A stretch of DNA of 64,000 nt from Varibaculum massiliense (GCF_900106855.1 NZ_FNWI01000004.1:682001-746000), one strand, 5' to 3'. Positions 46,808 to 57,484 are shown, counted from the stretch's first letter. Made by a program: numbers and translations. Notes: a model not told the origin generated them from the letters alone.

Positions 46808-48244
46808 ATGTCTAAGAAAACAAAAATAACTGTTGGGGTAGTAGTTGCCATCCTGGTGACGATTATCGCCGCGTTCGCAATCTACGTTTCCTACTACGCA
46901 GTTGGGAAGAAAGCACTGCCCGGCACCAAGGTAGGGGAAGTTACAGTTTCCGGTCTAACTGCTAGCCAAATCAAAAAACAACTCGACACCGCGGAAACAA
47001 ATAACAAAGTTACTTTTTCCGGACAGGGAATCAAGGAAACTTCGCTGACTCCCAAGGAAATCGGGTATCAGGTGAATTCGATAGAAACCGCCCGGAAGGC
47101 GACCGTCCGCAACGGTGCCTTCAGCTACGTAACCAGCCTGTTCACCACCCGCCAGGTAAACATTGTTCATGACTTAAAACCTAAAGTTGTGGACAAATGG
47201 TCACAAGAGTTACCCACGGAAACTTCGAAACTACAGCCGGTAACTGAGCCTCAGGTAGAAGCAAACTCCGAAGCAACTGGGTTTGAAATAACTCCCGGTA
47301 AGGACGGTTTTGGAGCAGATAACCGCGCTATCTTGATGGCAGCTGCCAAGGTAGTCGCCACCCAGAAGGATCAAAACGTTCCCCTGAAAATTGGTAAGAC
47401 TATGCCTTTGGCGGAAGCGAGTTGGGCTAAACAACTGGCTGCTAATGCCGAAAAATTAGCTAAAACCGAGGTAACGGTGAAGACCGGAGAAAAGGATATC
47501 GTTGCCACCCAGCAGGATCGGGTTTCCTTCGTGAAAATCCCAGATGTCACCATGAATCCTAAACCGGGAGCAGATGGGAAAGTTATCAGCAACTGGATAA
47601 ACGAGAATAAAGAATCTGTTGAGGTAGAAAAAGTTAACGGCAAACGCTTCGTAAATAGCGAGGGGAAGGTACTTAAAACCGAAACCGAACTGAAAGATGG
47701 AGTTAAAGTCACCAACGCTGATCAGCTGGTAAAAGAAATCACCACCAACTTTGCCGCCGGAAAAGACAGCTCGGTAGCCTACAAGACCGATGTTGATAAA
47801 GCTACTAATGAAGACAAGACCATTGCCGATGGGGCGGAAAAGCTGGCCTATATGGCAGCTCCGGGGGAAAAATGGATTGACGTAAATCTTTCTAACTACA
47901 CGGTTACCGGTTATGAGGGTGCCACGGTAGTTAAAGGACCAACAAAAATGGTTCCTGGCGCCCCCGCTACCCCCACCATTCAAGGAACCTTTGCGGTTGA
48001 ACGTAAAGTTCGCTCTGACACTATGCGGGGATTTAACACTGATGGCAGCCGGTACGTAACCCCGAATGTTCCTTACGCCATGTACTTCTCCGGAGGATAC
48101 GCGCTTCACGGAGCACCCTGGCGTGGTTCCTTTGGATGGGGAGGATCAGGCGGTTCTCACGGCTGCGTAAATATGCCCGTACCCGCAGCGGGCGAGTTCT
48201 ACAACTGGGCACCGATAGGAACAGTAGTAGTCTCTCACCGCTAG
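46808..48244 (+). CDS. L,D-transpeptidase (YkuD) with N-terminal membrane anchor, copy 1
   Basis: Cell-wall enzyme that forms 3-3 peptidoglycan cross-links or attaches proteins. The 478-residue protein has a short cytoplasmic start, a membrane helix (VGVVVAILVTIIAAFAIYVS, about 8-27), two peptidoglycan-binding-like repeats (LPGTKVGEVTVSGLTASQIK and similar further on), and a C-terminal YkuD domain. The catalytic motif is HGAPWRGSFGWGGSGGSHGC (His and Cys; residues about 435-454). The start is the ATG at 46808; a TTG directly before it is less likely. A close paralogue follows. Confidence 0.92.
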   Translation: MSKKTKITVGVVVAILVTIIAAFAIYVSYYAVGKKALPGTKVGEVTVSGLTASQIKKQLDTAETNNKVTFSGQGIKETSLTPKEIGYQVNSIETARKATVRNGAFSYVTSLFTTRQVNIVHDLKPKVVDKWSQELPTETSKLQPVTEPQVEANSEATGFEITPGKDGFGADNRAILMAAAKVVATQKDQNVPLKIGKTMPLAEASWAKQLAANAEKLAKTEVTVKTGEKDIVATQQDRVSFVKIPDVTMNPKPGADGKVISNWINENKESVEVEKVNGKRFVNSEGKVLKTETELKDGVKVTNADQLVKEITTNFAAGKDSSVAYKTDVDKATNEDKTIADGAEKLAYMAAPGEKWIDVNLSNYTVTGYEGATVVKGPTKMVPGAPATPTIQGTFAVERKVRSDTMRGFNTDGSRYVTPNVPYAMYFSGGYALHGAPWRGSFGWGGSGGSHGCVNMPVPAAGEFYNWAPIGTVVVSHR

Positions 48245-48253
48245 TTACATTCC

Positions 48254-48284
48254 CGAAGGGATTCCAGCTATCGAAATCCCTTCG
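48254..48284 (+). terminator. Probable terminator after L,D-transpeptidase 1
   Basis: CGAAGGGATT and AATCCCTTCG form a 10-bp stem with an 11-nt loop, 9 bp after the stop. No strong U-run follows (CAGCCGGTTT), so efficiency is uncertain. Confidence 0.5.
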
Positions 48285-48303
48285 CAGCCGGTTTCACCTG
48301 CTA

Positions 48304-48363
48304 TTGTGAGCAGACTTACCCATTTTGGGTGTGGTCAGCGATGCAAAGCCAGCTAGGATGAAG
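48304..48363 (+). promoter_or_regulatory. Conserved upstream module of L,D-transpeptidase 2
   Basis: Second copy of the module: TTGTGAGCAGACTTACCCA (48304-48322), 31 nt, TAGGATGAAG (48354-48363). The sequence between the two blocks has diverged while the blocks are unchanged, which suggests selection on both. Confidence 0.55.
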
Positions 48364-48404
48364 ATACTGTTTGGATTCACCCATTTTCTGAAACCCCGAT
48401 ATCC

Positions 48405-49841
48405 ATGTCTAAGAAAACAAAAATCACTATTGTCGCAGTGGCTGCCGCGCTGGTTACGATTATCGCTGCCTTTGCAATCTACGTTTCCTACTACGCAGTT
48501 GGGAAGAAGGCACTACCTGGCACCAAGGTGGGGGAAGTTAAAGTCTCCGGGCTAACTGCTAAGCAAATTAAAAAGCAGCTAGATACCGCAGAAACCAAGT
48601 ACCGGGTCACTTTTTCGGGACATGGGGTTAACGGAAAATCGCTGACCCCCAAGGAAATCGGGTATCAGGTTGATTCAGCGGAAACCGCCCGGAAAGCAAC
48701 CGCGCGCAGTAGCGCCTTCAGCTACGTAACCAGCCTGTTTACCTCCAGGCGGATTCCGATCAAGCACCAGGTAAACGCGCAGGTTACCAGCAAACTATCG
48801 CATGAACTTACTAAAGATATTAAAGGCAGCAAACCGGTCACCGAGCCTAGCGTGCAACTTAACGCCGAGGGGACTGGTTTTAAAGCGATTCCGGGTAAGG
48901 ACGGATTCGGAGCAGATACTAAGAGGCTACTAGCAGGCGCGGATAAGGTTATGGCTAGTCAAAAAAATCAGAAGATGCCTCTGACTATGGGTGCAGTCAA
49001 ACCACTGGTTGATATTAAATTGGCACAGCAGTTAGCAGACGCGGCAGAAAAATTCATCCAACCACAGGTCACGATAAAAGTCGGGGATAAAGAAATCGTC
49101 GCTGACCAAAAAGACAAGGTTAGTTTCGTTATTGTTCCGGAGGTCAGTCGGCATGCCAAGCTCACTACCAATGACAATGCCGTGGCTGACTGGGTAAACA
49201 AGAGTAAAGAAGCCGTTGAGGTAAAAAAGGTTAACGGCCAGCGCCTGGTTAATAGCGCGGGAAAGGTACTAAGAACTAAAACCGCATCAAAGGATGGAGT
49301 CACCGTTACTAACGGTGACCAGTTGGCAAAAGAAATCGCCAGTAACTTTGCTGCGGGGAAAGACAGCTCCCTTGCCTTCGAGACTAAAGTCGATAAAGCC
49401 AGTAATGAAGATAAGCTCATTGCCGATGGGGCGGAAAACCTGGCTTATCTAGCAGCGCCCGGAGAAAAATGGATTGATGTGAATCTTTCTAACTACACGG
49501 TTACCGGATATGAGGGAACCACGGTGGCAGTAGCGCCGACCAGCATGGTTCCCGGAGCTCCCGCTACCCCGACGATTAAAGGAACTTTTGCCATCCAACG
49601 CAAACTACGATTCGACACCATGCGGGGATTTAATACAGACGGCACCCGCTATGTGACACCGAACGTCCCCTATGCTATGTACTTTTCCGGAGGATACGCC
49701 CTCCACGGAGCACCCTGGCGCAGTTCCTTTGGCTGGGGAGACCCCCGTGGATCCCACGGCTGCGTAAATATGCCAGTTTCTGAAGCCGGCGAGTTCTATA
49801 ATTGGGCGCCTATTGGCACCCCGGTAGTCGTGCACCATTAA
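48405..49841 (+). CDS. L,D-transpeptidase (YkuD) with N-terminal membrane anchor, copy 2
   Basis: Tandem paralogue of the preceding gene, 478 residues, with the same domain order. The N-terminal 130 residues and the C-terminal catalytic domain are nearly identical between copies. The middle (about 130-320) has diverged, for example in the first 60 residues after SYVTSLFT. The catalytic region reads HGAPWRSSFGWGDPRGSHGC, so the loop before the active-site His-Gly-Cys has changed from GGSGG to GDPRG. Start codons of the two copies are 1,597 bp apart. Separate roles, for example different acceptor strands or conditions, are possible. Confidence 0.92.
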   Translation: MSKKTKITIVAVAAALVTIIAAFAIYVSYYAVGKKALPGTKVGEVKVSGLTAKQIKKQLDTAETKYRVTFSGHGVNGKSLTPKEIGYQVDSAETARKATARSSAFSYVTSLFTSRRIPIKHQVNAQVTSKLSHELTKDIKGSKPVTEPSVQLNAEGTGFKAIPGKDGFGADTKRLLAGADKVMASQKNQKMPLTMGAVKPLVDIKLAQQLADAAEKFIQPQVTIKVGDKEIVADQKDKVSFVIVPEVSRHAKLTTNDNAVADWVNKSKEAVEVKKVNGQRLVNSAGKVLRTKTASKDGVTVTNGDQLAKEIASNFAAGKDSSLAFETKVDKASNEDKLIADGAENLAYLAAPGEKWIDVNLSNYTVTGYEGTTVAVAPTSMVPGAPATPTIKGTFAIQRKLRFDTMRGFNTDGTRYVTPNVPYAMYFSGGYALHGAPWRSSFGWGDPRGSHGCVNMPVSEAGEFYNWAPIGTPVVVHH

Positions 49842-49920
49842 AGGGCATCCGGTGCCCCACCCCGGCATCGAGGGAACTCCCGACCAGTGCTCCTATCAGC
49901 TGCTGTTAGCTGCCGGTTCT

Positions 49921-52056
49921 CTAGTTGGATAGCAGCCAGGAAATAATCAGATTGCCAGAGGCGCGCAGCCCATCGTGGTGCCAGTCTGGTTTTTCTAAGA
50001 TATTGGCTCCCATAACCCTGCCGGTGTTTAGCGACAGGGTGCGGGGAACGAAAATATCGTCCCGGTAAACCACCGCATGTACCGGCACCTGGTTTTCCGC
50101 CAGTTTCTGCGGGTCATAGAGTACCGGCCAGTCAGTTTCTGCCGCCAAATCATCTGCTAGATTAGCTAGGGGTTTCAGCGCCGGATCTTGCGCAAAGACC
50201 CAGCTACCAAAGTGTTCCCCGGTCAGATAATAGGGTTTCCCCCAGTCGAGAGGATCGGCGTTTTGCGCGAACCCGGGAGCATTTGCGCGAATCCGATCTG
50301 CTGCCCAGGCAGTCGGCTCAACTTCGCTTTGCGGCACCGCATTCCCGTAAATAGTTTCATGCAGGAGGGCGTAGAGGGGATCTAGAGCAAAACTGACCCG
50401 GCTTCCGACTTGCCCTAAAAATTCTTGGGTGAGGTGGCGCTTGCCTCCGGTCTGCACAAAAGGCGCCTCGAAAAGGTAGCGCAGATTTTCAAGACCGTAG
50501 GTGCGTCCCAGCTCCAGGCCTACCTGCCGAATTCGATTGGGGGTAAGTTTTTCTCCATTAGGCAGGTATTCATCGCGCTCTAGCACGTGCGCACAGGTTT
50601 GGCGGACTGCTTCTTCCATTCCGGGCAAGGCGTAGAACTCGCGGCAACGCCGGGCGGTAGCCGCAAACGTGCGCTCATAGATGCGGTTAACCTTGGTTAG
50701 TCCCGGCAGTCCTCCGGTGATATAGGCTTTTTCGATGGCCTCCGGAAAGCGGGAAAGATAGGCGGTAATAATAAACCCGCCGAAACTTTGCCCCATGACT
50801 GTCCACTTTTTTATTCCTAGGGCGCGGCGCAGCGCTTCCGCGTCCCCTACGATCTGGTCAGCGCGCATTAGCCGCAGCCAGGCTCCGGCGCGAGACCCCA
50901 ATGCGGGAATAGTAACGTTATCAAGCGGGGTGGAACGCCCAGTCCCCCGCTGGTCAAGCATGATAATCCGGTATTTTTCCAGGGCAGCTCCGAACCAGGG
51001 GGAAGACCAATCGGCCGGGCGAGACCCCTTACATCCGGGACCGCCTTGGAAAAAGATCAGGTAGGGACGGTTTTCATCATCGTCGCGGGCGATTTCGCGG
51101 GTATAAATCTGGATATTGGTTTTCTGGATTTCGGCGTCTACCCAAGGGGGTAGAAACTGGTTGTCTGAATCCGAAATGTTGGAGTTTTTCTGCGATTTTG
51201 GCCGGGCTAGTTCTCCGGGAGTAACCGCAAACAGCTCGCTTTGTACCCCGCTGTCCTGCTCATCTGCCCCTCGCGCCAGGTTTACTACCGGGTTTTTCGC
51301 CGAGTCCGGGTACAGGTTTAGCGCCACTTCTGGGTGGTAGAGGGGTACAGTCAGGACGTGTTCGCGGATTAGGTAACGTCCCTGGCGATACTCCTTGGGG
51401 TTAGGGTTTTGTTCTAATTGCGGATAAAGAGGGCGCGCTGGCGCTGCTGCGGGAGCGACCGGTTTTTGCTGGCCGCTAGTTTCGCGGGAGTCTTCTGGAT
51501 GTAGGTATTTTGCGGATTTAGCAGCGTCCTCACCTGGTGTATGGGAAGTTCGTTCACTGGTCCCCTCCTTTCCAGATTTCCAGCCTGGTCCTAACTGTTT
51601 CTCGCTGGGGGTACCTGACTGATAGGCTCTCGCTACTGCCTGCGCATGACTGTCCGCTTGCTCATTAAGCGGGTGACCGGCGTGTCCTTTTACCCATTCG
51701 AATCTGACTTTTCCCCTTCTACTGGGGTCAGATAGCAGCTGGTCTAGGCGTTTCACCACTTCTAGGTTGGCTACTGGTTTGCCACCGCCGGTTTTCCAGC
51801 CTTTTTTCTTCCAACCGAACCGCCATTTGGTCAAAATGTTAATCACGTATTGGGAGTCCGCCTGGATCAATAAATCATCGGCTATTCCGGCAGTTTCGGT
51901 GAGTAGATCGGCTACTGCCATCAGCTCTGCCTGGTTATTAGTTCCCCGGGTAAAACCGCCGGCTCGCCAACATTCAGGTGACAGGTACCAACACCAGCCG
52001 CCGGCACCGGGATTGCCGAGGGAGGAACCATCTGTTGCTGCGATAATCATCTGCAA
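49921..52056 (-). CDS. Fusion of RNase HI and prolyl iminopeptidase-like hydrolase
   Basis: One 711-residue frame carries two enzymes. Residues 1-145 form an RNase HI domain (ATDGSSLGNPGAGGW; NNQAELMAV; ADSQYVI; WVKGHAGHPLNEQAD) with acidic residues Asp9, Glu44, Asp67 and Asp135 and His125 in place. A polar linker follows (about 146-220). Residues about 225-711 are an S33 family hydrolase with FFQGGPGCKGSRP, DQRGTGRST, the nucleophile MGQSFGGF (Ser424), an acid in VYRDDIFVP (666/667) and His693/694 in DWHHDGLR. A Shine-Dalgarno-like AAAGGAGGGG lies in the linker at about 51570, but no in-frame start follows it closely. The two parts have no known functional link. Confidence 0.9.
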   Translation of the reverse strand: MQMIIAATDGSSLGNPGAGGWCWYLSPECWRAGGFTRGTNNQAELMAVADLLTETAGIADDLLIQADSQYVINILTKWRFGWKKKGWKTGGGKPVANLEVVKRLDQLLSDPSRRGKVRFEWVKGHAGHPLNEQADSHAQAVARAYQSGTPSEKQLGPGWKSGKEGTSERTSHTPGEDAAKSAKYLHPEDSRETSGQQKPVAPAAAPARPLYPQLEQNPNPKEYRQGRYLIREHVLTVPLYHPEVALNLYPDSAKNPVVNLARGADEQDSGVQSELFAVTPGELARPKSQKNSNISDSDNQFLPPWVDAEIQKTNIQIYTREIARDDDENRPYLIFFQGGPGCKGSRPADWSSPWFGAALEKYRIIMLDQRGTGRSTPLDNVTIPALGSRAGAWLRLMRADQIVGDAEALRRALGIKKWTVMGQSFGGFIITAYLSRFPEAIEKAYITGGLPGLTKVNRIYERTFAATARRCREFYALPGMEEAVRQTCAHVLERDEYLPNGEKLTPNRIRQVGLELGRTYGLENLRYLFEAPFVQTGGKRHLTQEFLGQVGSRVSFALDPLYALLHETIYGNAVPQSEVEPTAWAADRIRANAPGFAQNADPLDWGKPYYLTGEHFGSWVFAQDPALKPLANLADDLAAETDWPVLYDPQKLAENQVPVHAVVYRDDIFVPRTLSLNTGRVMGANILEKPDWHHDGLRASGNLIISWLLSN

Positions 52057-52079
52057 TCTCCTTACTGCACACTTGGCAA

Positions 52080-52120
52080 ATCAAAATAACCTGGGGACGC
52101 CGGTCGGCGTCCCCAGGTTA
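52080..52120 (-). terminator. Terminator of purH
   Basis: A perfect 15-bp stem TAACCTGGGGACGCC with a four-base loop (52087-52120) is followed on the minus strand by TTTTGATTT. It lies about 115 bp after the purH stop and just before the RNase H fusion gene. Confidence 0.85.
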
Positions 52121-52234
52121 TCAGTACCAGTATCAGATCTATCGCTCAGGCAAGGCATTTGTCTGCCGAGCCCGCTAAATGGCTGGCAGCTTTAAAAATC
52201 AGTGACGGACTTGCTGTCAGCCGTGATTAACCGC

Positions 52235-53845
52235 CTAGTGCCAGAAATGGCGGGTACCGGTCAGGTAGAGGGTTACCCCTGCCTCCTGGCAGGCTTTGAT
52301 GGTTTCTTCATCACGAATCGAACCCCCTGGCTGCACAATCGCTTTTACGCCCGCATCAATCAGGGTTTGAGGACCATCCGCAAAGGGGAAGAAAGCATCA
52401 GAGGCGGCCACCGAGCCGCGTGCCCGCTCGGGAGCGGCCTCGCCTTCCGGCGCCTGTCCCAAGATGTTGGCGCGTTGAACCGCCAGAGCACAAGAATCAA
52501 CGCGGTTAACTTGCCCCATGCCAATGCCGACCGTGGCCTGATCCTTTGCCAGCAAAATAGCATTCGATTTCACTGCCCGCACGGTCTTCCACGCAAAGGC
52601 TAGGTCAGCTAGGGTTTGTTCATCTGCTACCTGTCCCGCGGCCAATTTCCAGTTTTCTGGATTATCTCCCTCGGCCTGCAGGCGGTCACGAGTTTGCGCC
52701 AACACTCCCCCGCTGATCTGCCGGAACTCCCATTCCACTGGAGCATCCGCATCAATCCGCAAAATCCGCAGATTCTTCTTAGTTTGCAGCAGCTCAAGCG
52801 CCTCTGCTTCATATTCGGGGGCAATAATCACTTCGGTGAAAATCGGTTTCACCTGCTGCGCCATCTTTAGTGTCACTTCACGGTTACAGGCAATCACCCC
52901 GCCATAGGCCGACAGCGGATCGCAGCCGTGCGCCAGCAGATGTGCCTTTGCTACGTCCTCAGCAACTGCAATCCCGCAGGGGTTGGCGTGTTTGATTACC
53001 GCCACGCAAGGCTCGCTATGGTCGGTGGCAGCCCGCCAAGCCGCATCAGCGTCAGTGTAGTTGTTATAACTCATCGGCTTGCCACCCAGCTGTTCTGCCT
53101 GTGCCAGACCGCCTTCTTCATCGGTGAAGCGGTAGACCGCGGCCTCTTGATGCGGGTTTTCCCCGTAGCGCAAGCTGTACAGTTCCTTGAGCTGCGGTTT
53201 CCACTCTTCCAGGTTAGGCAGGGCGCTGCTGGTGGTAGCCGCGTCCTCGCCCTGGAGTTGCTTAGCAAACCAGGAAGAAATCTGGGTGTCGTAAATAGCG
53301 GTGTGGTTAAAAGCCTTAGCAGCAAGTTCGCGGCGCTCCTCGGCAGTGAAGCCCCCGCGCTGCAAAGCAGCCGCTAGATCATCATAGGAGCTGGGATCAA
53401 CGATCACTGCCACATCGGCGTGATTCTTGGCGGCCGCCCGAATCATCGAGGGACCTCCAATATCGATTTTTTCGATGCAATCCGCAAACCCCGCACCGGA
53501 AGCCACCGTGTCCGCGAAGGGGTAAAGATTGCAAACCACCAGGTCAATCGGGGTTACTTTTAATTCTTCTAGCTGCGCAACGTGGGCCGGCAGCTCCCGG
53601 TTAGCCAAAATCCCCGCGTGAATCAGCGGGTGCAGAGTTTTTACCCGCCCGTCTAGGCATTCGGGAAACCCGGTTACCTGGGAAACTTCAGTTACCTCTA
53701 CCCCGGCAGCGGCAATCTGATGGGCGGTAGAACCGGTGGAAATAATCTCTACCCCAGCAGCCTGTAGGCTTTTTGCCAGTTTATCCAGACCGGTCTTATC
53801 GTACACGCTGACCAGGGCACGTTTAATGGGTTTAATTTCGCTCAT
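52235..53845 (-). CDS. purH: Bifunctional AICAR transformylase/IMP cyclohydrolase
   Basis: Last two steps of IMP synthesis. The 536-residue protein has an N-terminal MGS-like cyclohydrolase domain ([56 protein letters not shown]) and a C-terminal transformylase domain ([40 protein letters not shown]). purN, often adjacent in actinobacteria, is not next to it; the upstream neighbour is the DUF6350 gene. Confidence 0.98.
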   Translation of the reverse strand: MSEIKPIKRALVSVYDKTGLDKLAKSLQAAGVEIISTGSTAHQIAAAGVEVTEVSQVTGFPECLDGRVKTLHPLIHAGILANRELPAHVAQLEELKVTPIDLVVCNLYPFADTVASGAGFADCIEKIDIGGPSMIRAAAKNHADVAVIVDPSSYDDLAAALQRGGFTAEERRELAAKAFNHTAIYDTQISSWFAKQLQGEDAATTSSALPNLEEWKPQLKELYSLRYGENPHQEAAVYRFTDEEGGLAQAEQLGGKPMSYNNYTDADAAWRAATDHSEPCVAVIKHANPCGIAVAEDVAKAHLLAHGCDPLSAYGGVIACNREVTLKMAQQVKPIFTEVIIAPEYEAEALELLQTKKNLRILRIDADAPVEWEFRQISGGVLAQTRDRLQAEGDNPENWKLAAGQVADEQTLADLAFAWKTVRAVKSNAILLAKDQATVGIGMGQVNRVDSCALAVQRANILGQAPEGEAAPERARGSVAASDAFFPFADGPQTLIDAGVKAIVQPGGSIRDEETIKACQEAGVTLYLTGTRHFWH

Positions 53846-53979
53846 GACGCGGGATCCTTTTGTTGCATTCTTTGTCCAGCCCAGGCGAGCGACTGTCCCT
53901 TTACGTTCCCCAGTGGTAATCCACTTTTTTCGCCAGTCACGTAAAAACCAGTCTACCCTGCTGGCTTCGGCGACGAAAG

Positions 53980-56337
53980 TTAGTCTTGGTCGGGAATTTC
54001 AATAGCTTGGGTGGAGGTATCGTCCGCATCGCGGTGCGGTTTGCCAGCTTTTAGCCGTCCTCGTTTGAAAAGTGAGCGTTTGATTGCTGGCCGCGTGAGC
54101 TCTGCTGCTGGGAGCCGCTTAGCAGAGGATTTTATTTTTTCTAGTTCTTGCTGTTCTTTAGCAATAACTTCATCGGTTTTGCGTTCTGCCCAATCGGTGA
54201 CTAAATCTTTGATTTCTTCGGTGTCAGCCGGGAGCGCGCCGCGAGAGCGGGCAAAGATTTCTTGCGGAGTTGGCGGAGCCGGGCGGGTCGGCTCTGGGGA
54301 CTCCTGCTCACTTGCTGTTTCACTGTCCGAGTTACCGGTGGTTTCGGAGGTGCTTTCTTCGGGGACATTTTCGTTGTTTTCTTCCCGCTCGTCCTCATGC
54401 TCACTTTCTTCATTAGCGAGAGTTTCTGGCTCATCAGCTTCAGGCAGTTCGCGCGTCTGGGGAATCTCTGTCGTTTCCTCCCCTTCCACGACTGGGGAGG
54501 CTTCTGGCGACTCACTTTCTGCCGCATCTTCGGTTGCGTTTTCTTCTTTTTCAGTGGCGGTCTGCTCGCCTTCTGCTGCGTCCGCGGCCTTAACGGTAGT
54601 ATCGCTGCTCAAAGGAGTCCAGGAGCGGTAACCTTTCGCTTTTTCTTTCGCGGCTGCAAAACCTTGGCGGCTAGCGCGCACACTCGCCCTCTTGACCTTA
54701 AAAAATTTATCTGCCAAATAGGCGCGGGCGTGGGGATGCAAAACCGTTCCTACCAGTATAATTGGCACCCAAACCAGGAATAATCCCATGGCGGCAACAG
54801 CCAATGGATGCGCCCCCCAGGCAGACATCCGTCCCGCGCCGATAGAACCGGAGGCTAAGAAACAGAACCAAGTGGTCAAAAAGGTAAATAAAAGCCCTCC
54901 CACAAGGAAAGATGCTACGTGTGAAAAGAAGTCAACCCGAGCCATTACGGTATAAAACAGATATCCAACCATCAGGCTAAGTACCGCAATCAACGCCAAT
55001 ACCCAATATCCGGGGGTTTGGGCAGGTAGCGCCCCCAGGATAGGCACTGCCGGAATCGGGCCAGCTTTCACCTGAGTTAAAGAACGGATAGTGCCGGTAC
55101 CCTGCTGGAATCCCGGCCCCAAAATCCAGGCTAACGCCCAGGTCTGAACGGTAGGCAGATAGAGCAGTTGCGCCAACCACATGAGGGCGCCTGCCCCCAG
55201 GGATACCCCGTACAGGTCATAGATTTTATTTACTGCCGTGATATGGGAAAACACTTGGGCGAGCACCAGAATCAAGGTGACAATCCCGAAGAACATAAAC
55301 ATTTGCCATCCGGCACGTACCCCGGAAACTACCCAGCCAGGCACCGTCCAGGTGCTATTAGTTCCGTCCCAACTGCGCTCATCGCGGTCGATTCCCAGGC
55401 GACGATTTTCCAGATCTTGTCTATAGGCGCGGTCGGGCTGGCGCATCCGCAGGATGAGAGTCCGGCTCCACGCCGTAAAACGGTTAAAATCAGCAGCTAG
55501 ACGCGCTTTAGGACGGAGCAGCGAAGGTTTTTCGGTATCGGGACGCTGATCGCGGTCAAATAGGTAAAAAGCGTAGGCAACAGCGGCAAGACCGTGTAGG
55601 AACGCCCAAAAAAACAAGCCTCCCAGACTATAGGCTCCGCGGATTGCTAGACCCACCAGGGTGGCAATTGCCGCTTGCGCAAAAGGATAAGCCCACAGGA
55701 TGGTTTTACTTTCGAGGACGAAACTATGTGCTAGGCGCCCAGCTAACCACAGGTAGGCAATCCACAGTCCCAAAGGAATCACCGATAAGGTGGCGGCTCC
55801 ACCGAGGGTGCCGCTTAGGGGAACCCCGAAGCCTAATGCCCAGACGCTGGCGCCTACTGTCAGGGATTCCGTCCAGACAGTATCCACCATCCAGGGGTTG
55901 CCAGAGGTGGAAAAATACACTCCCGCACTGATCGCTAAGAAAATTATCCAGGGAAATATGCAGGTGATGAGGGCGGCGGCCACCATCCGGGGAATCCCTC
56001 GCGGAATCCTCACGGTGAGGGTGCGCCGCCCCTTTTGGGAGCTAGCTACGGTTTTGTTTCCAGCCGATTTTGCGGATACTTTCCCAGCAGGGGAAGTTTT
56101 CTGTCTTGCTAGCCGCAATTTCCCGCCTAAGGGGCTCCCCTTACCTTTCTTGGTGCCGCCGGAGCCATTCTTGACTTTGTCGGAATACTTATTTTTGCCC
56201 CCCGGACGCTCAGTTCCGGATTTTCGCGCGTTTTTCTTTTCTGGTTTAGGCGATTTTCCTACGGAGGTATAGGCGGATACTTTCCTCGCACCCGCAGGTT
56301 GCCGAGGAATCTTTGGAACTTTAGGCCGCCGTAACAT
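53980..56337 (-). CDS. DUF6350 polytopic membrane protein with basic N-tail and acidic C-tail
   Basis: Actinobacterial membrane protein found beside sucCD and purH. From the ATG at 56337 (785 residues) it has about 117 Lys/Arg/Gly/Ser-rich residues, then roughly ten membrane helices from [20 protein letters not shown] to [16 protein letters not shown] further soluble part of about 200 residues is strongly acidic in its first half ([24 protein letters not shown]) and more basic at the end. The frame extends to a GTG at 56445, but that codon lies inside the sucD hairpin and has no ribosome site. Its function is not known; a role in cell division or envelope transport has been suggested for the family. 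Confidence 0.85.
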   Translation of the reverse strand: MLRRPKVPKIPRQPAGARKVSAYTSVGKSPKPEKKNARKSGTERPGGKNKYSDKVKNGSGGTKKGKGSPLGGKLRLARQKTSPAGKVSAKSAGNKTVASSQKGRRTLTVRIPRGIPRMVAAALITCIFPWIIFLAISAGVYFSTSGNPWMVDTVWTESLTVGASVWALGFGVPLSGTLGGAATLSVIPLGLWIAYLWLAGRLAHSFVLESKTILWAYPFAQAAIATLVGLAIRGAYSLGGLFFWAFLHGLAAVAYAFYLFDRDQRPDTEKPSLLRPKARLAADFNRFTAWSRTLILRMRQPDRAYRQDLENRRLGIDRDERSWDGTNSTWTVPGWVVSGVRAGWQMFMFFGIVTLILVLAQVFSHITAVNKIYDLYGVSLGAGALMWLAQLLYLPTVQTWALAWILGPGFQQGTGTIRSLTQVKAGPIPAVPILGALPAQTPGYWVLALIAVLSLMVGYLFYTVMARVDFFSHVASFLVGGLLFTFLTTWFCFLASGSIGAGRMSAWGAHPLAVAAMGLFLVWVPIILVGTVLHPHARAYLADKFFKVKRASVRASRQGFAAAKEKAKGYRSWTPLSSDTTVKAADAAEGEQTATEKEENATEDAAESESPEASPVVEGEETTEIPQTRELPEADEPETLANEESEHEDEREENNENVPEESTSETTGNSDSETASEQESPEPTRPAPPTPQEIFARSRGALPADTEEIKDLVTDWAERKTDEVIAKEQQELEKIKSSAKRLPAAELTRPAIKRSLFKRGRLKAGKPHRDADDTSTQAIEIPDQD

Positions 56338-56413
56338 CCCTACTATTGTCCACTTTTTCGCGGTACTGCCATTTAGGCGCACCGCGCTCAAGCCTGCCCC
56401 GCGCTGAATAATG

Positions 56414-56448
56414 GTTGTGGGGGCGGCGCTAGGCGCCGCCCCCACAAC
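56414..56448 (-). terminator. Strong hairpin downstream of sucD
   Basis: A perfect 16-bp stem (GTTGTGGGGGCGGCGC, loop TAG, 56414-56448) lies about 75 bp after the sucD stop. Neither side has a strong U-run (CATTATTC on the minus strand), so termination may be partial. Confidence 0.65.
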
Positions 56449-56522
56449 ATTTTCAGGTATTTCAATTTTAGCTGACGTGCTGTCACCAGCGGGAGGATTA
56501 GCTAACTGGCAGCAACTGCCAT

Positions 56523-57455
56523 TTAGCTAAGCGCTTTATATGCCTCCCGCGCCAGCTCGGCAGTCTGGGAAGGAGTCTTCCCGACTTTTACGCCGTGGGC
56601 TTCCAAGGCTTCTTTCTTGGCTTGGGCAGTCCCTGCCGAACCGGAGACGATAGCGCCCGCATGCCCCATGGTTTTACCTTTAGGAGCAGTAAAGCCTGCT
56701 ACATAGGCGATCACCGGTTTGGTGACATTAGCGGCGATATAGTCGGCGGCGCGTTCTTCCGCGTCTCCCCCGATCTCACCAATCATCACGATTACTTTGG
56801 TGTCGGGGTCTTTTTCAAAGGCCTCGAGAGCATCGATATGGGTGGTACCCACCACCGGGTCACCGCCAATCCCCATACAGGTGGTAAAGCCGATATCGCG
56901 GAGCTCAAACATCATCTGATAAGTCAAAGTACCGGACTTGGATACCAGTCCGATGGGACCAGAACCGGTAATATCGGCGGGGGTAATCCCCACATTGGAC
57001 TGTCCCGGGGTAATGATTCCCGGACAGTTAGGGCCGATAATCCGACAGCCCTTTTCCAGGGCGGCATTTACGAACTCGGTGGAATCTTGTACCGGGATTC
57101 CCTCGGTGATCACCACGATTAGCGGCATTCCGGCCTCAACCGCCTCTAGCACCGCCCCTTTAGCGAAACGCGGGGGAACGAACACTACCGAAACATTCGC
57201 GCCCTCTTTTTCCATTGCTTCTTTTACGGTGCCAAAAACCGGTACCGAAACCGTTCCGGCTTTAATACCTTTCTTTTCTGCGGCTTCTCCCAGGGGGACG
57301 ATATCGAAATCGACCGTTTGCCCTGCTTTCTTGGGGTTGGTACCCCCTACCACATTGGTACCGGCACCTAGCATTAATCGGGTGTGTTTGCGCCCCTCGG
57401 AACCGGTCATGCCCTGTACGACAATCCGGGCTGAGGAATCAAGGAATACTGACAT
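56523..57455 (-). CDS. sucD: Succinate-CoA ligase alpha subunit
   Basis: TCA-cycle enzyme interconverting succinyl-CoA and succinate with nucleotide phosphorylation. The 310-residue subunit has the CoA-binding domain ([20 protein letters not shown]), [36 protein letters not shown], and the phospho-His in [18 protein letters not shown]. It lies 29 bp after sucC. Confidence 0.98.
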   Translation of the reverse strand: MSVFLDSSARIVVQGMTGSEGRKHTRLMLGAGTNVVGGTNPKKAGQTVDFDIVPLGEAAEKKGIKAGTVSVPVFGTVKEAMEKEGANVSVVFVPPRFAKGAVLEAVEAGMPLIVVITEGIPVQDSTEFVNAALEKGCRIIGPNCPGIITPGQSNVGITPADITGSGPIGLVSKSGTLTYQMMFELRDIGFTTCMGIGGDPVVGTTHIDALEAFEKDPDTKVIVMIGEIGGDAEERAADYIAANVTKPVIAYVAGFTAPKGKTMGHAGAIVSGSAGTAQAKKEALEAHGVKVGKTPSQTAELAREAYKALS

Positions 57456-57484
57456 TTGGTTTCTCCTTATTCTTTTACCGATTC

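Noticed and set aside
53964-54783. Plus-strand Ser-rich and hydrophobic frames opposite the DUF6350 tail
   Set aside because: They arise from the repetitive Glu/Asp codons on the other strand and have no ribosome sites or homology I recognise.
56338-56445. N-terminal extension of the DUF6350 gene from a GTG
   Set aside because: The GTG and first codons lie in a 16-bp hairpin after sucD, with no Shine-Dalgarno; the ATG at 56337 is preferred.
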